Assembly: GCF_017308975.1 (NCBI RefSeq)
Contig: NZ_JADWPD010000006.1
Span: 124,001 to 188,000, forward strand
Direction: 5' to 3'
DNA: 64,000 nucleotides
Source: Amycolatopsis sp. MtRt-6
GTDB taxonomy: Bacteria; Actinomycetota; Actinomycetes; Mycobacteriales; Pseudonocardiaceae
Below are positions 48,107 through 56,562 of this stretch, one piece after another (position 1 is the stretch's first letter; every line of letters begins with the position of its first letter). The translations under genes and the position numbers were made by a program. The notes under the pieces were generated by a model that saw nothing but the letters and a program-made list of their open reading frames with translations, had not been told where the DNA came from and ran no database searches.

Positions 48107-51100
48107 TCAGTCGATCGGGGGTTCGCCCGGGTCGAGCTCGATCAGGTCGCCTTCGGCCAGCAGCTCCTCGATCGACGCGGGCAGCAGGTACGCCGACCCG
48201 CCGCCCGGCTGGTTGAACCACGGGATCGCGACGCCGGCGAGCGTCTCCAGCGGCCGCTGCACCCGGTAGACGTGGTACGGCCGGTTGACCCACTCCGGCA
48301 CCAGCGACCGCTCGGCGAACGGCGTGCCCGCCGCGTACGTGAGGTTGCCGTTCGGGCCGCCGAAGCGGTCCAGCTCGCTGCCCGCGGGCAGCTCGCGCAG
48401 CTCCTTGCCGCGGAACAGCGTCAGCGGCGGCTCACCGGCCATCGGGCCGATCGGCCACTGCTGCTGGCCACCGCCTCCGCCGCCGTTGACGGCCGGGCGG
48501 GCCGGTTCCTCCCGGCGCGGCGGCGCGGGCGGGACGACCGGGGGCGGCGGCACCGGCAGGGAACCCTGCGCCACCGGAGCCGCCAGGACGGTCGGCGCCG
48601 ACGGCGGTTCACGCCGGGGCGGCGCGGGCGGCGGACCGGCCTGCTGCGCCACGGGCGGCGGACCGGCCGGCACCGGGGCGGGCTGGCGCGGGGGAGCCGG
48701 CGGTTCGTCGTCTTCGAGGTCGCCGAAGAGCTCCTCGGCGCTCGTGAACGCCGTCTGCTCCTGCGGCGGCACCGGCGGCTCGGGCTTGCGAACGGGGTAC
48801 GAGCCGGTCGCGACCTCGGGCGAGAGCGTCGCGACGACCCGCTGCGGCGCCGGTTCCGGCTCGGGTTCGGGCTCCGGCTCCGGGGCGGGCGGCTCCTCGG
48901 CGGGCACGTGGCCCTCCGGGTTGAGCAGCACCTTGCCGAGCATGAACGCGGCCGCGTCCTCGGCGTCGCCGAAGACCGCGGGGTTGCTGAGCTTGCCGTC
49001 GTACCAGCCGACGCGCCAGCCGTCCTCGACCTCTTCGACGCTCCACCCGTGTTCGGCGGGTTCGCCCAGCTTGTAGCCGCTTTCGGGCACGTCGAGCTCG
49101 TCGAGCTTGGCCTGCAGGCCGGCGAGCACCGGGTGGTCCGGGGTCTCGCGCCGCAGCGCCCGCCGGCCCGGCCGGGGCGACGGCTGCGCCGGGGCGGCCG
49201 GCTCCGCCTGGGCAGCCGGCTGCGGAGCCGGCGGCTCCGGCACGGGCAACACGCCGGGCACCTCGGGCTGAGTGATCATGGTCGGCGGGCCCGGATCGAA
49301 CGCGGGCTGCTCCGGCCGCCGCGGCGGCTGCCCCGGCGGCTGGAAAGCGTGCGGCGCTTCGTCCTCCTGCCGCGGGGGCTGGAAGCCGGCGTGGGCGGCC
49401 TCTTCGTCGTGGCGTGGCGGTTGGAAGCCCGGGTGTGCGGGCTCTTCGTCGTGCCGCGGCGCCTGGAAGGCGGCGTGTGCGGCTTCTTCGTCGTGGCGCG
49501 GCGGCTGGAACCCGGGGTGGGCGGGGTCGTCGTCGTGCCGTGGCGGCTGGAACCCGGCGTGTGCGGGGTCCTCGTCGTGCCGCGGAGCCTGGAACCCGGC
49601 GTGGGCGGCTTCTTCGTCGTGCCGCGGGGCCTGGAAGGCGGCGTGTGCGGCTTCTTCGTCGTGGCGTGGCGGTTGGAACCCGGCGTGGGCCGGCTCCTCG
49701 TCGTGGCGTGGCGGCTGGCCGGACTGCAGGGCGTGCGCCGGTTCGTCCGCCTGGCCGGTGTCGAAGGCGTGCCCCGGCTCGCCGTCCCGTCCGGCCGGAC
49801 CGGACTCGAACGCGGCGTGCGGCTCCTCCCGGTGGTCCGCCGGTTCCTCCTCGTGCCGGGCCGGCTCGAACGTCGGGCCGGGCAACGCGGCGTGCTCGGC
49901 TTCGTCCCGGGGGAGGACCGCGCCGTCCCGCGGCGGCTGCTCCTGCCCGATCGGCTGGTCGGGGACGTACTCCGCGGTCTCCTCGATGTCGGGCACCCGG
50001 CCGGGCTCCGGCGCCGAACCGTTCGTCGCCGCCGCGTGGTCGGGCTGCTGGGCGTACTCCTCTTCGCCGTACTGGTGGTCCTCTTCGGCGAAGCGGTCGT
50101 CGAACTCCTGGTCGTCGTAGCGCTCTTCGGCCTCGGGGGCGTATTCGCGCTCTTCGGCCGGAGCCTCCGGCTCGGCCGGGGTGTGCACCGCGAGCGGCGC
50201 CTCCACCGGCGCGGGCGGTTCCTGGTGAGCGACCGGCGGGGGCGCGACCGGCGGCGGGGGTGCCACCGGCGGCGGGCCGGCGGGCGCCTGCTGCTGCACC
50301 GGCGGCGGTCCCTGCGGCGGCGGCCCGGCCGGGCGCTGCTGCTGCGGTGGCGGCTGGCTGCCCCGGGTCAGGTACGCGGCGGCGGCCTGCAGCGTCGGCT
50401 CGTCCACCGGCGGCAGTGTGAAGCCGACCGACCGGACGTGCTCGACGAGGTCCGGTTCGGGCGAAACGCCGTACTTGTGGAGGTAGAAGTTGACGGCGGC
50501 GGGCCAGATCCACTGGCCGTCGCTGTGGAAGGCGACCGGGACGGTCGCTTCCGGCGTCGCGGCCAGCCGGTCGATGTCGTAGCCGCGCTCGGGCACCACC
50601 AGCGGTGCGTGCTCCAGGTACTCCAGCAGCCGGTCCTGCTCGTCGACCTCGAGGTCGGGGCGGTTGATCACCGGGCGGCCCGCCGGGCCGACGGTGTCGA
50701 AGATCCGGGCGATCCGGAAGTGCGGCCCCGGCTGCTCCGGGCCGAGCCCGGACATCCGCCGGATCAGCCACTCGGGGACGTTGTCCTCGGTGCGCGGGAA
50801 CATCCGCAGCTCGTCGGAGTAGGCCTGCGGCGGTGGCGCGAGGTTCCACACCGGTTCGTCGCGGTTGTACTCGAGGTTGTAACTGGACGGGTGGTCGAGC
50901 TGGTAGCGCGCGTTGAACCACGTTCCACGGCCGTCGCGGTACATGCCGCCGCGCAGCCTGCCGAACAGGGTCGCGATGTCGTGGGTGGCGAGCCACTCGT
51001 GCACCGTGCCGTCCTCGGTGACGATCTCGCCGGTCAGCTCGTGGTACCTGCCGACGGCTCGGTACTCCGCGGTGACCTTGCGCCAGTCGCGCGGGGCGGC

Positions 51101-51178
51101 ACGGAGCAGGGCAAGTCCGATCTGCTTGACCAGGGTGTCCTGCTCGGTCGCGTTCAGCTGCGTCGTCGGTTGTGCCAC
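48107..51178 (-). CDS. TNT (NAD glycohydrolase) domain protein with YezG-like N-terminus
   Basis: 1023 residues from GTG 51178; relatives begin AQPTTQLNATEQ. N-terminal 20-125 resembles DUF600/YezG immunity proteins (AAPRDWRKVTAEYRAVG, TWFNARYQLDHPSSYNLEYN). A second conserved segment follows, then about 450 Pro/Gln/Glu-rich residues including nine 14-residue repeats of the type PPRHDEEPAHAGFQ. A middle domain (GWSVEEVEDGWRVGWYDGKL) precedes the C-terminal TNT domain (about the last 110 residues): ELDRFGGPNGNLTYAAGTPF, RSLVPEWVNRPYHVYRV and VAIPWFNQPGGGSAYLLP, with the Arg, Tyr and Gln of NAD+ glycohydrolases. No signal peptide, WXG100 or membrane segment is seen. Function (toxin, defence or regulation) is open. 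Confidence 0.85.
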   Translation of the reverse strand: MAQPTTQLNATEQDTLVKQIGLALLRAAPRDWRKVTAEYRAVGRYHELTGEIVTEDGTVHEWLATHDIATLFGRLRGGMYRDGRGTWFNARYQLDHPSSYNLEYNRDEPVWNLAPPPQAYSDELRMFPRTEDNVPEWLIRRMSGLGPEQPGPHFRIARIFDTVGPAGRPVINRPDLEVDEQDRLLEYLEHAPLVVPERGYDIDRLAATPEATVPVAFHSDGQWIWPAAVNFYLHKYGVSPEPDLVEHVRSVGFTLPPVDEPTLQAAAAYLTRGSQPPPQQQRPAGPPPQGPPPVQQQAPAGPPPVAPPPPVAPPPVAHQEPPAPVEAPLAVHTPAEPEAPAEEREYAPEAEERYDDQEFDDRFAEEDHQYGEEEYAQQPDHAAATNGSAPEPGRVPDIEETAEYVPDQPIGQEQPPRDGAVLPRDEAEHAALPGPTFEPARHEEEPADHREEPHAAFESGPAGRDGEPGHAFDTGQADEPAHALQSGQPPRHDEEPAHAGFQPPRHDEEAAHAAFQAPRHDEEAAHAGFQAPRHDEDPAHAGFQPPRHDDDPAHPGFQPPRHDEEAAHAAFQAPRHDEEPAHPGFQPPRHDEEAAHAGFQPPRQEDEAPHAFQPPGQPPRRPEQPAFDPGPPTMITQPEVPGVLPVPEPPAPQPAAQAEPAAPAQPSPRPGRRALRRETPDHPVLAGLQAKLDELDVPESGYKLGEPAEHGWSVEEVEDGWRVGWYDGKLSNPAVFGDAEDAAAFMLGKVLLNPEGHVPAEEPPAPEPEPEPEPEPAPQRVVATLSPEVATGSYPVRKPEPPVPPQEQTAFTSAEELFGDLEDDEPPAPPRQPAPVPAGPPPVAQQAGPPPAPPRREPPSAPTVLAAPVAQGSLPVPPPPVVPPAPPRREEPARPAVNGGGGGGQQQWPIGPMAGEPPLTLFRGKELRELPAGSELDRFGGPNGNLTYAAGTPFAERSLVPEWVNRPYHVYRVQRPLETLAGVAIPWFNQPGGGSAYLLPASIEELLAEGDLIELDPGEPPID
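49335..49735 (-). repeat. 42-bp tandem repeats inside the TNT gene
   Basis: Eight full 42-bp units and one partial unit encode 14-residue repeats such as PPRHDEEAAHAAFQ and APRHDEEPAHPGFQ in the disordered linker. The spacing keeps the frame, so copy number could change without frameshift. Confidence 0.85.
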
Positions 51179-51407
51179 CCGCACATTTTGACTGCTCGCG
51201 CGCGCGAGTGCACCCCGCATGTGGGTTTTGCCGCCCGGTCACCCGGTGGCACCGCGCCTGACCTCGGGCGATGCGACGTGCGGTAGATCACAGCTTGATC
51301 GCGGCCATCGTCGCGAGTGGACCGTGTGGGGTAACGGCCACTCTACGGGCTGCGACCACCCGCGCCTGGAAGCGACGCGCGGGGGTCGCTTTGCCAGAAT
51401 GGGGCAC

Positions 51408-52262
51408 GTGACGGCGAAGATTCTCGACGGCAAGGCCACCAAGAACGCCATTTTCGCGGAGCTCGAGCCCCGCGTCGCGGCCCTCGCCGCGAAGGGGGTG
51501 ACGCCCGGCCTCGGCACCGTCCTGGTCGGCGACGACCCGGGGTCGCACTCGTACGTGCGGATGAAGCACGCCGACAGCGGCAAGATCGGGGTCAACTCGA
51601 TCCGCCGCGACCTGCCGGCCGACATCACCCAGGAGAAGCTCGAAGCCGTCATCGACGAGCTGAACGCCGACCCGGCCTGCCACGGCTACATCGTGCAGCT
51701 GCCGCTCCCGAAGCACCTCGACGCGAACCGCGTGCTGGAGCGGATCGACCCGGAGAAGGACGCCGACGGCCTGGCGCCGGTCAGCCTCGGCCGCCTCGTG
51801 CTGGGGCAGCAGGGTGCGCTGCCGTGCACGCCGTACGGGATCATCGAGCTGCTCAAGCGCCACGGCGTCGAACTGAACGGCGCGCGCGTCACCGTCGTCG
51901 GCCGCGGCATCACGGTCGGCCGGACGCTCGGCCTGCTGCTGACCCGCCGCAGCGAGAACGCCACCGTGACGCTGTGCCACACCGGCACCCGCGACCTCGC
52001 CGCCGAGGTCCGCCGCGCCGACGTCGTGGTCGCCGCGGCCGGCGTGCCGGGGATCATCACGCCGGACATGGTGGCGCCGGGCGCCGCGGTGCTCGACGTC
52101 GGCGTGTCCCATGTGGACGGCAAGCTCACCGGCGACGTCCACCCGGGAGTCGCCGAGGTGGCCGGCTGGATCTCGCCGAACCCGGGCGGCGTGGGCCCGA
52201 TGACCAGGGCGATGCTCGTCAGCAACGTCGTCGAGGCGGCGGAACGCTCGGTCCAGGGCTGA
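51408..52262 (+). CDS. folD: Bifunctional methylene-THF dehydrogenase / cyclohydrolase
   Basis: 284 residues from GTG 51408; ATG 51399 is in frame and gives three more residues. The motifs are complete: [16 protein letters not shown] (Tyr49 and Lys53, the catalytic pair), [37 protein letters not shown] and [16 protein letters not shown] (NADP fold), ending [14 protein letters not shown]. It makes 10-formyl-THF, needed by PurN and PurH. The DUF3017 gene overlaps it by 1 bp (TGATG). Confidence 0.96.
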   Translation: MTAKILDGKATKNAIFAELEPRVAALAAKGVTPGLGTVLVGDDPGSHSYVRMKHADSGKIGVNSIRRDLPADITQEKLEAVIDELNADPACHGYIVQLPLPKHLDANRVLERIDPEKDADGLAPVSLGRLVLGQQGALPCTPYGIIELLKRHGVELNGARVTVVGRGITVGRTLGLLLTRRSENATVTLCHTGTRDLAAEVRRADVVVAAAGVPGIITPDMVAPGAAVLDVGVSHVDGKLTGDVHPGVAEVAGWISPNPGGVGPMTRAMLVSNVVEAAERSVQG

Positions 52263-52585
52263 TGACCATGACCGAGGACCGGCGGGACGTCCACGACCGC
52301 CGGAGCAGGCAGGGGCGGTTCACCCAGCTGCCGTTCGCGGCGGTGCTGCTGGTGGTGGCCGTCGCGGCACTGCGGATCTTCCAGTACCACTGGCGGGAGG
52401 GTGCGGCGCTGATCGGCGCCGCGCTCCTCCTCGCCGCGGTGTTGCGGGCGGTCCTCCCGACGGCCAGGGCCGGCCTGCTGGCCATCCGCGGAAAGCTCGT
52501 GGACGTCGTGACGTTCACGGCCCTCGCGGCGGCGGTGCTGTACGTGGCCCTGACGATCACCGGCGGCCCGTTCGGGTCCGCTTAG
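52262..52585 (+). CDS. DUF3017 membrane protein
   Basis: 107 residues; the ATG overlaps the folD stop (TGATG). A polar N-terminus with RRDVHDRRSRQGR is followed by three hydrophobic segments (LPFAAVLLVVAVAALRIF, GAALIGAALLLAAVLRAVL and TFTALAAAVLYVALTITGG). DUF3017 follows folD in many actinobacteria (Rv3355c after Rv3356c, from memory), so the pair is conserved, but the role is unknown. Confidence 0.87.
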   Translation: MTMTEDRRDVHDRRSRQGRFTQLPFAAVLLVVAVAALRIFQYHWREGAALIGAALLLAAVLRAVLPTARAGLLAIRGKLVDVVTFTALAAAVLYVALTITGGPFGSA

Positions 52586-52600
52586 GACGTCCGGCCTCAA

Positions 52601-52685
52601 GCGCCCCAATGTGGCCTTGGTTGCGTTGGACGCACCCAAGGCGGCCTTCGGTGCGTTGGACGCACCGAAGGCCACATTGGGGCGC
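52601..52685. repeat. 85-bp double-hairpin palindromic element
   Basis: The outer arms GCGCCCCAATGTGGCCTT (52601-52618) and 52668-52685 are perfectly complementary over 18 bp. Inside are two hairpins with the same TTGGA loop: 52615-52625 with 52631-52641 (one mismatch), and 52643-52655 with 52661-52673 (13 perfect base pairs). The outer stem and the second hairpin share bases, so alternative foldings exist. It lies in the gap between the convergent DUF3017 and MFS genes, so it can act as a bidirectional terminator, but the internal duplication looks like a dispersed repeat family. Confidence 0.85.
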
Positions 52686-52694
52686 ATGGGCCGG

Positions 52695-53876
52695 TCAGGA
52701 CGCGAGGGCGAGTTCCCGCCGTTCGGCGCGGGCTTCGCGGCGGTCCAGGGTGCCCGAGACGATCGCGAGGGTGAGTCCGAAGACCGCGAGCAGCGCGCCG
52801 ACCCAGTTGGGGGCGACGAGGCCGAGCCCGCCGGCGATGACCAATCCGCCGAGGTACGCCCCGATCGAGTTGGCGATGTTGAACGCGGACTGGACGGCGG
52901 CCGACACCAGGGACGGTGTGCCGCCCGCCTTCTCCATGATCCGCGCCTGCATCATCGGGCCGATCATGAACCCGGCGACGCCGACGAAGAAGATCGTGAT
53001 CGCCGCGCCGATCTTGCCCTGCGCGGTGATCGTGAAGATGCCCAGCACCGACGCCAGCGCCAGCAGCGCGATGTACAGGCTCGGCATCAGCGCGCGGTCG
53101 GCCAGCCGGCCGCCGAGCAGGTTGCCGATCGTCATGCCGACGCCGGCCAGCGACAGCAGCAGCGTGACGTCCGACGGCGAGTAGCCGGCGACGTCGGTCA
53201 GCATCGGCGTGATGTACGACAGGCAGGCGAACACGCCGCCGAGCCCGAACGTGACGATCGCCAGCGCCAGGTGCACCTGCGGCCGCTTGAACGCGCCGAG
53301 CTCACCCCGCAGCGACGCGTCGGCCGGCTTGCCCTGGTGGGGGACGAGCTTCGCGATGGCCGCGATGGCGACCAGCCCGATCACGGCGACGACGCCGAAC
53401 GTGGCGCGCCAGCCGACCTGCTGGCCCAGCAGCGTGCCCAGCGGCACGCCGATGACGTTGGCCAGGGTCAGGCCGAGGAACATCAGCGACACGGCCTTGG
53501 CGCGTTCGCCCTGGCCGACGAGGCTGGAGGCGACGACGGCCCCGGCGCCGAAGAACGCGCCGTGGGGCAGGCCGGCGAGGAACCGGAACGCGACGCCGAA
53601 CTCCTGGTTCGGCGAGAGCGCGAAGAGGGCGTTGCCCAGCGTGAACAGGCCCATCATGGCCAGCAACATGGTCTTGCGCGGCAGCCGGACGGCGACCGCG
53701 GTGAGCAGGGGGGCGCCGACGACGACGCCGAGGGCGTAGGCGGAGATGAGGTGGCCGGCGGTCGGGATGTCGACGCCGAAGTCGGCGGCCGCCTGGGGCA
53801 GCACGCCCATCATGACGAACTCGGTGGTCCCGATGCCGAAAGCTCCGATGGCGAGCGCGAGCAGCGCGACGGGCAC
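52695..53876 (-). CDS. MFS transporter, DHA1 drug-efflux type
   Basis: 393 residues from GTG 53876 with AAGGAG upstream. It has twelve hydrophobic segments; the N-terminus LLALAIGAFGIGTTEFVMMG and the loop AYALGVVVGAPLLTAVAVRL are typical of the AraJ/CmlR-type DHA1 exporters. The substrate is unknown; sugar or drug efflux is the usual assignment. It ends 10 bp from the double-hairpin element. Confidence 0.88.
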   Translation of the reverse strand: MPVALLALAIGAFGIGTTEFVMMGVLPQAAADFGVDIPTAGHLISAYALGVVVGAPLLTAVAVRLPRKTMLLAMMGLFTLGNALFALSPNQEFGVAFRFLAGLPHGAFFGAGAVVASSLVGQGERAKAVSLMFLGLTLANVIGVPLGTLLGQQVGWRATFGVVAVIGLVAIAAIAKLVPHQGKPADASLRGELGAFKRPQVHLALAIVTFGLGGVFACLSYITPMLTDVAGYSPSDVTLLLSLAGVGMTIGNLLGGRLADRALMPSLYIALLALASVLGIFTITAQGKIGAAITIFFVGVAGFMIGPMMQARIMEKAGGTPSLVSAAVQSAFNIANSIGAYLGGLVIAGGLGLVAPNWVGALLAVFGLTLAIVSGTLDRREARAERRELALAS

Positions 53877-54059
53877 GGCACTCCTTCCAAGGTGGGTAAA
53901 CGATTACCGAGCCAATCTCTGGATCGGTTCAGTACGGGGGCATAAAGAAAGACAGCCGATCGGCCCCAGCGCCGCGAGCTGCCTACGCCCAGTCCAACAA
54001 GCGAGGGGGCCCGTTGTCATCCCGATATCGGGTGACGATCCACACCGTAACGGCGGTGA

Positions 54060-54383
54060 TCAGCGCGGGGCGGCCAGCACGCCGGCCAGCAGGCCCGGGA
54101 ACAGCGCGTCGAGATCCTTGCGGCGCAACGAGTTGTACCGGGTGGTGCCTTCCTGGCGGCCGGCCACGACGCCGGCCTGGCGCAGGATGCTCAGGTGGTG
54201 GGTGAGTGTGGACTTCGTCACCGGCACGGTCAGCCCGCTGCACGAGATTTCCTCGTCGGTCGCCGCCAGCTGCCGCACGATGGCCAGCCGCACCGGGTCG
54301 GCGAGGGCGCGCAGCACGCCTTCGACGGTGATCTCCTCCTGCGTCGGGTAGTGGAGCGGCGGCAGGGTCCCGTGCTTGGCCAT
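54060..54383 (-). CDS. ArsR-family transcriptional regulator
   Basis: 107 residues from ATG 54383. The winged helix-turn-helix is clear: VEGVLRALADPVRLAIVRQL, TKSTLTHHLSILRQAGVVAG and RQEGTTRYNSLRRKDLDALF. No clear metal-binding Cys pair is present (one Cys in ISCSGL), so it may sense a drug or metabolite. It is divergent from an MFS exporter with 109 bp between starts, so it probably represses that exporter. A TACAAT hexamer close to its start suggests a short leader. Confidence 0.9.
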   Translation of the reverse strand: MAKHGTLPPLHYPTQEEITVEGVLRALADPVRLAIVRQLAATDEEISCSGLTVPVTKSTLTHHLSILRQAGVVAGRQEGTTRYNSLRRKDLDALFPGLLAGVLAAPR

Positions 54384-54421
54384 GCGGCCATTGTATGACG
54401 CCGGTCGAAATTGCGGCGCGA

Positions 54422-54451
54422 GTCGTAGTACGGTGACTGTCGAACTACGAC
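54422..54451. promoter_or_regulatory. Candidate ArsR operator
   Basis: GTCGTAGT (54422-54429) and ACTACGAC (54444-54451) form a perfect 8-bp inverted repeat with 14 bases between, in the gap between the regulator and the MFS gene. A further CGTTCGTCGAAC element lies next to it. The position suits control of both genes. Confidence 0.55.
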
Positions 54452-54492
54452 GTTCGTCGAACCAATCCCTGCTTCGCTTGGGGGCCCCGCCC

Positions 54493-55671
54493 ATGTCCGC
54501 ACCTGCTCCGTCGAGGATCTCGGTCCTCGCCTTCGGCGCCTTCGGCGTCGGGACCAGCGGTTACATCGTCGCCGGGCTGCTGCCCGCGCTGACCGGCGAG
54601 CTGCACGTCTCGGCCACGGCCGCGGCGCAGCTCGTGACCGCCTTCGCCATCGCGTACGCGATCGGCTCGCCGCTGTTCGCCGCCGCCACCGGCACCTGGG
54701 AACGCCGCACGCTGCTGGTCGCCGCGCTCGCCGTCACCGGTGCCGGCAACCTGTTCGCCGCGCTCGCGCCCGGCTACGGCTCCCTCCTGGTCGCCCGGGT
54801 GGTGACCGCGGTCGGCGCCGCGGTGTTCACGCCCGCGGCCAGCGCCGTGGCGGCCGAGCTGACCGTGCCGGAACGCCGCGGCCGCGCCGTCGCGCTGGTG
54901 TTCGGCGGCCTGACGGTGGCGCTCATCTTCGGCGTCCCGCTCGGGAGCCTCATCTCGCAGCACCTCGGCTACCGGACGGCGTTCGCGCTGGTCGCCGCGT
55001 TCTCGCTGGCGAGCGCGCTGGCCGTGCGGCTCGCGCTGCCGGCGGTCGCCGCGCCGCCGCGGGTGAGCCTGGCCGAGCGGTTCGCCGCGGGCCGCGACCC
55101 GCGGGTGCTCGTCATGCTGGCCACGACGGTGCTCGCCTGCCTGGCGGCGTTCATGGTCTACACGTTCGTCTCGCCGCTGCTGGCCGCGACCGCGGGCGTG
55201 CACGGCACGACGGTGACGGTGCTGCTCTTCTGCTACGGCGTCGGCGGCGCGATCGGCAACTTCGCCGGCGGCCGCGCGACCGACCGCTGGGGCTCGCGCC
55301 GGCCCCTGATCGTGGTGACCGTGGCCATCACCGCCGTGATGGCGTTGCTGCCGCTGACGACGGTGACGCCGGTCGCGGCCGGGGTCTCGCTGTTCGTCTG
55401 GGGGCTCGCGACGTGGTCGTTCAACCCGCCCGTGCAGCACCGCCTGATCGAGCTGTCGCCGGGCCACGCCGGCCTGGTGCTCTCGCTCAACGCGTCCGCG
55501 ATCTACCTCGGCGTCGGCCTGTCCGGCGTGGTCGGCGGCGCAGTGCTGTCGAGTGGCGGCCCGCTGTTGCTGCCCGAGGTCGCGGCCGCGCTGACCCTCG
55601 TGGCCCTGCTGCTGGTGGGCGCGGCGTGGGGGCGGGTCCGCGAGCCTCGGGAACAGGTCGCCGCCGGTTAG
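54493..55671 (+). CDS. MFS transporter, DHA1 type, controlled by ArsR regulator
   Basis: 392 residues from ATG 54493. It has twelve hydrophobic segments; ISVLAFGAFGVGTSGYIVAG and the A-motif-like region around AIGSPLFAAATGTWERRTLL are typical of DHA1 efflux pumps. Its gene is divergent from the ArsR-type regulator, which suggests inducible efflux of a toxic compound. It ends in a 4-bp overlap (TTAG) with the convergent DUF1918 gene. Confidence 0.88.
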   Translation: MSAPAPSRISVLAFGAFGVGTSGYIVAGLLPALTGELHVSATAAAQLVTAFAIAYAIGSPLFAAATGTWERRTLLVAALAVTGAGNLFAALAPGYGSLLVARVVTAVGAAVFTPAASAVAAELTVPERRGRAVALVFGGLTVALIFGVPLGSLISQHLGYRTAFALVAAFSLASALAVRLALPAVAAPPRVSLAERFAAGRDPRVLVMLATTVLACLAAFMVYTFVSPLLAATAGVHGTTVTVLLFCYGVGGAIGNFAGGRATDRWGSRRPLIVVTVAITAVMALLPLTTVTPVAAGVSLFVWGLATWSFNPPVQHRLIELSPGHAGLVLSLNASAIYLGVGLSGVVGGAVLSSGGPLLLPEVAAALTLVALLLVGAAWGRVREPREQVAAG

Positions 55672-55856
55672 TCGGCGCGGGTCATGACCTCGCAGTCGGG
55701 CCCGGGGTACACGAGCCCCTCGTGCCCGTCGGCGAACCGCACCAGATACGGCGGCGCGCCGTCGGGGCCCCGGACTTCGAGGATCTCGCCACGCTGCTCG
55801 GCCGACCCGACCGTCCGGCCGTGCACCTGGATTTCGTCTCCTACTCCTGCGTGCAT
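55668..55856 (-). CDS. DUF1918 protein
   Basis: 62 residues from ATG 55856 with GGAGGTG upstream. The entire protein is the DUF1918 (SH3-like) domain: MHAGVGDEIQVHGRTVGSAE, then RGEILEVRGPDG, PPYLVRFADGHEGLVYPG and CEVMTRAD. Such proteins are common in actinobacteria, with unknown role; the fold suggests a small binding protein. Confidence 0.9.
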   Translation of the reverse strand: MHAGVGDEIQVHGRTVGSAEQRGEILEVRGPDGAPPYLVRFADGHEGLVYPGPDCEVMTRAD

Positions 55857-55938
55857 GGGCTTCACCTCCGTGTCCAGGGTAGGAGCGAGCCCGCGTGCCG
55901 GGTAGGCCTGCGAACGGGTGGCGTGGGAGTGTTCCGAA

Positions 55939-56562
55939 GTGGACGGTCGACGAGCCGCGGCGGCGGAGAACGCGGCGTGGTGCGCCCTGGTGAGCGGCGG
56001 CGGGAACTGGGGTTCGCGCGCTTGGACGAGCCGCTTCCGCACACCGGAGTACTACCCGGACGCGGTGACGCTCGACCCGGCCGCGACGGCGGCCGACGTG
56101 CTCCCGTACGTCGACCTGTCCGCGGGCTGCTCGGTGAAGGACAGCTTCGCCACGCTCGACCTCCCCGGCTTCGCGGTGCTGTTCGAGGCGACGTGGCTCG
56201 CGTGCGGCCCGGGCGTCCCGCAGCCGGGCTGGCGGCGCGTCACCGGGCACGCCTTCCCGGTCGACGCGCGAGTGGCGGTGCTCTCCCGCGGCGAGAACCT
56301 GGTGGTGGCCCACCGCGGCGACGACGTGGTGGGCCTGTCCAACTTCGCCGGCCCGGACGACGGCTGGCCGGGCGCGGTCGCGGCGGTGGCGGCGGCGTTC
56401 CCCGGCCTGCCGGTGGTCGGCTACGAGCACGGCGAGGCGCTGCGCGTCGCCCTCGGCCACGGCGCCGAGCCGTTGGGGCCGCTGCGCGTGTGGGTGTCTT
56501 CGGCACTCCCGGAGGTGCCCGGCGGCGGCGCGGCCTGCGAAGATGGCCGGCATGACGCGTGA
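55939..56562 (+). CDS. Conserved hypothetical protein (GNAT-like)
   Basis: 207 residues from GTG 55939; an upstream start at 55918 is possible. The N-terminus AAAAENAAWCALVSGGG and the motifs RTPEYYPDAVTL, GCSVKDSFATLDLPGFAVLF and WLACG recur in actinobacterial hypothetical proteins that may have a degenerate GNAT fold, though no acetyl-CoA loop is visible. It overlaps the HhH-GPD gene start by 11 bp. Confidence 0.7.
   Translation: MDGRRAAAAENAAWCALVSGGGNWGSRAWTSRFRTPEYYPDAVTLDPAATAADVLPYVDLSAGCSVKDSFATLDLPGFAVLFEATWLACGPGVPQPGWRRVTGHAFPVDARVAVLSRGENLVVAHRGDDVVGLSNFAGPDDGWPGAVAAVAAAFPGLPVVGYEHGEALRVALGHGAEPLGPLRVWVSSALPEVPGGGAACEDGRHDA

Noticed and set aside
47912..51286. A 1124-residue plus-strand open frame over the TNT gene
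   Set aside because: It is antisense to the TNT protein; apparent repeats come from the 42-bp repeats of the real gene.
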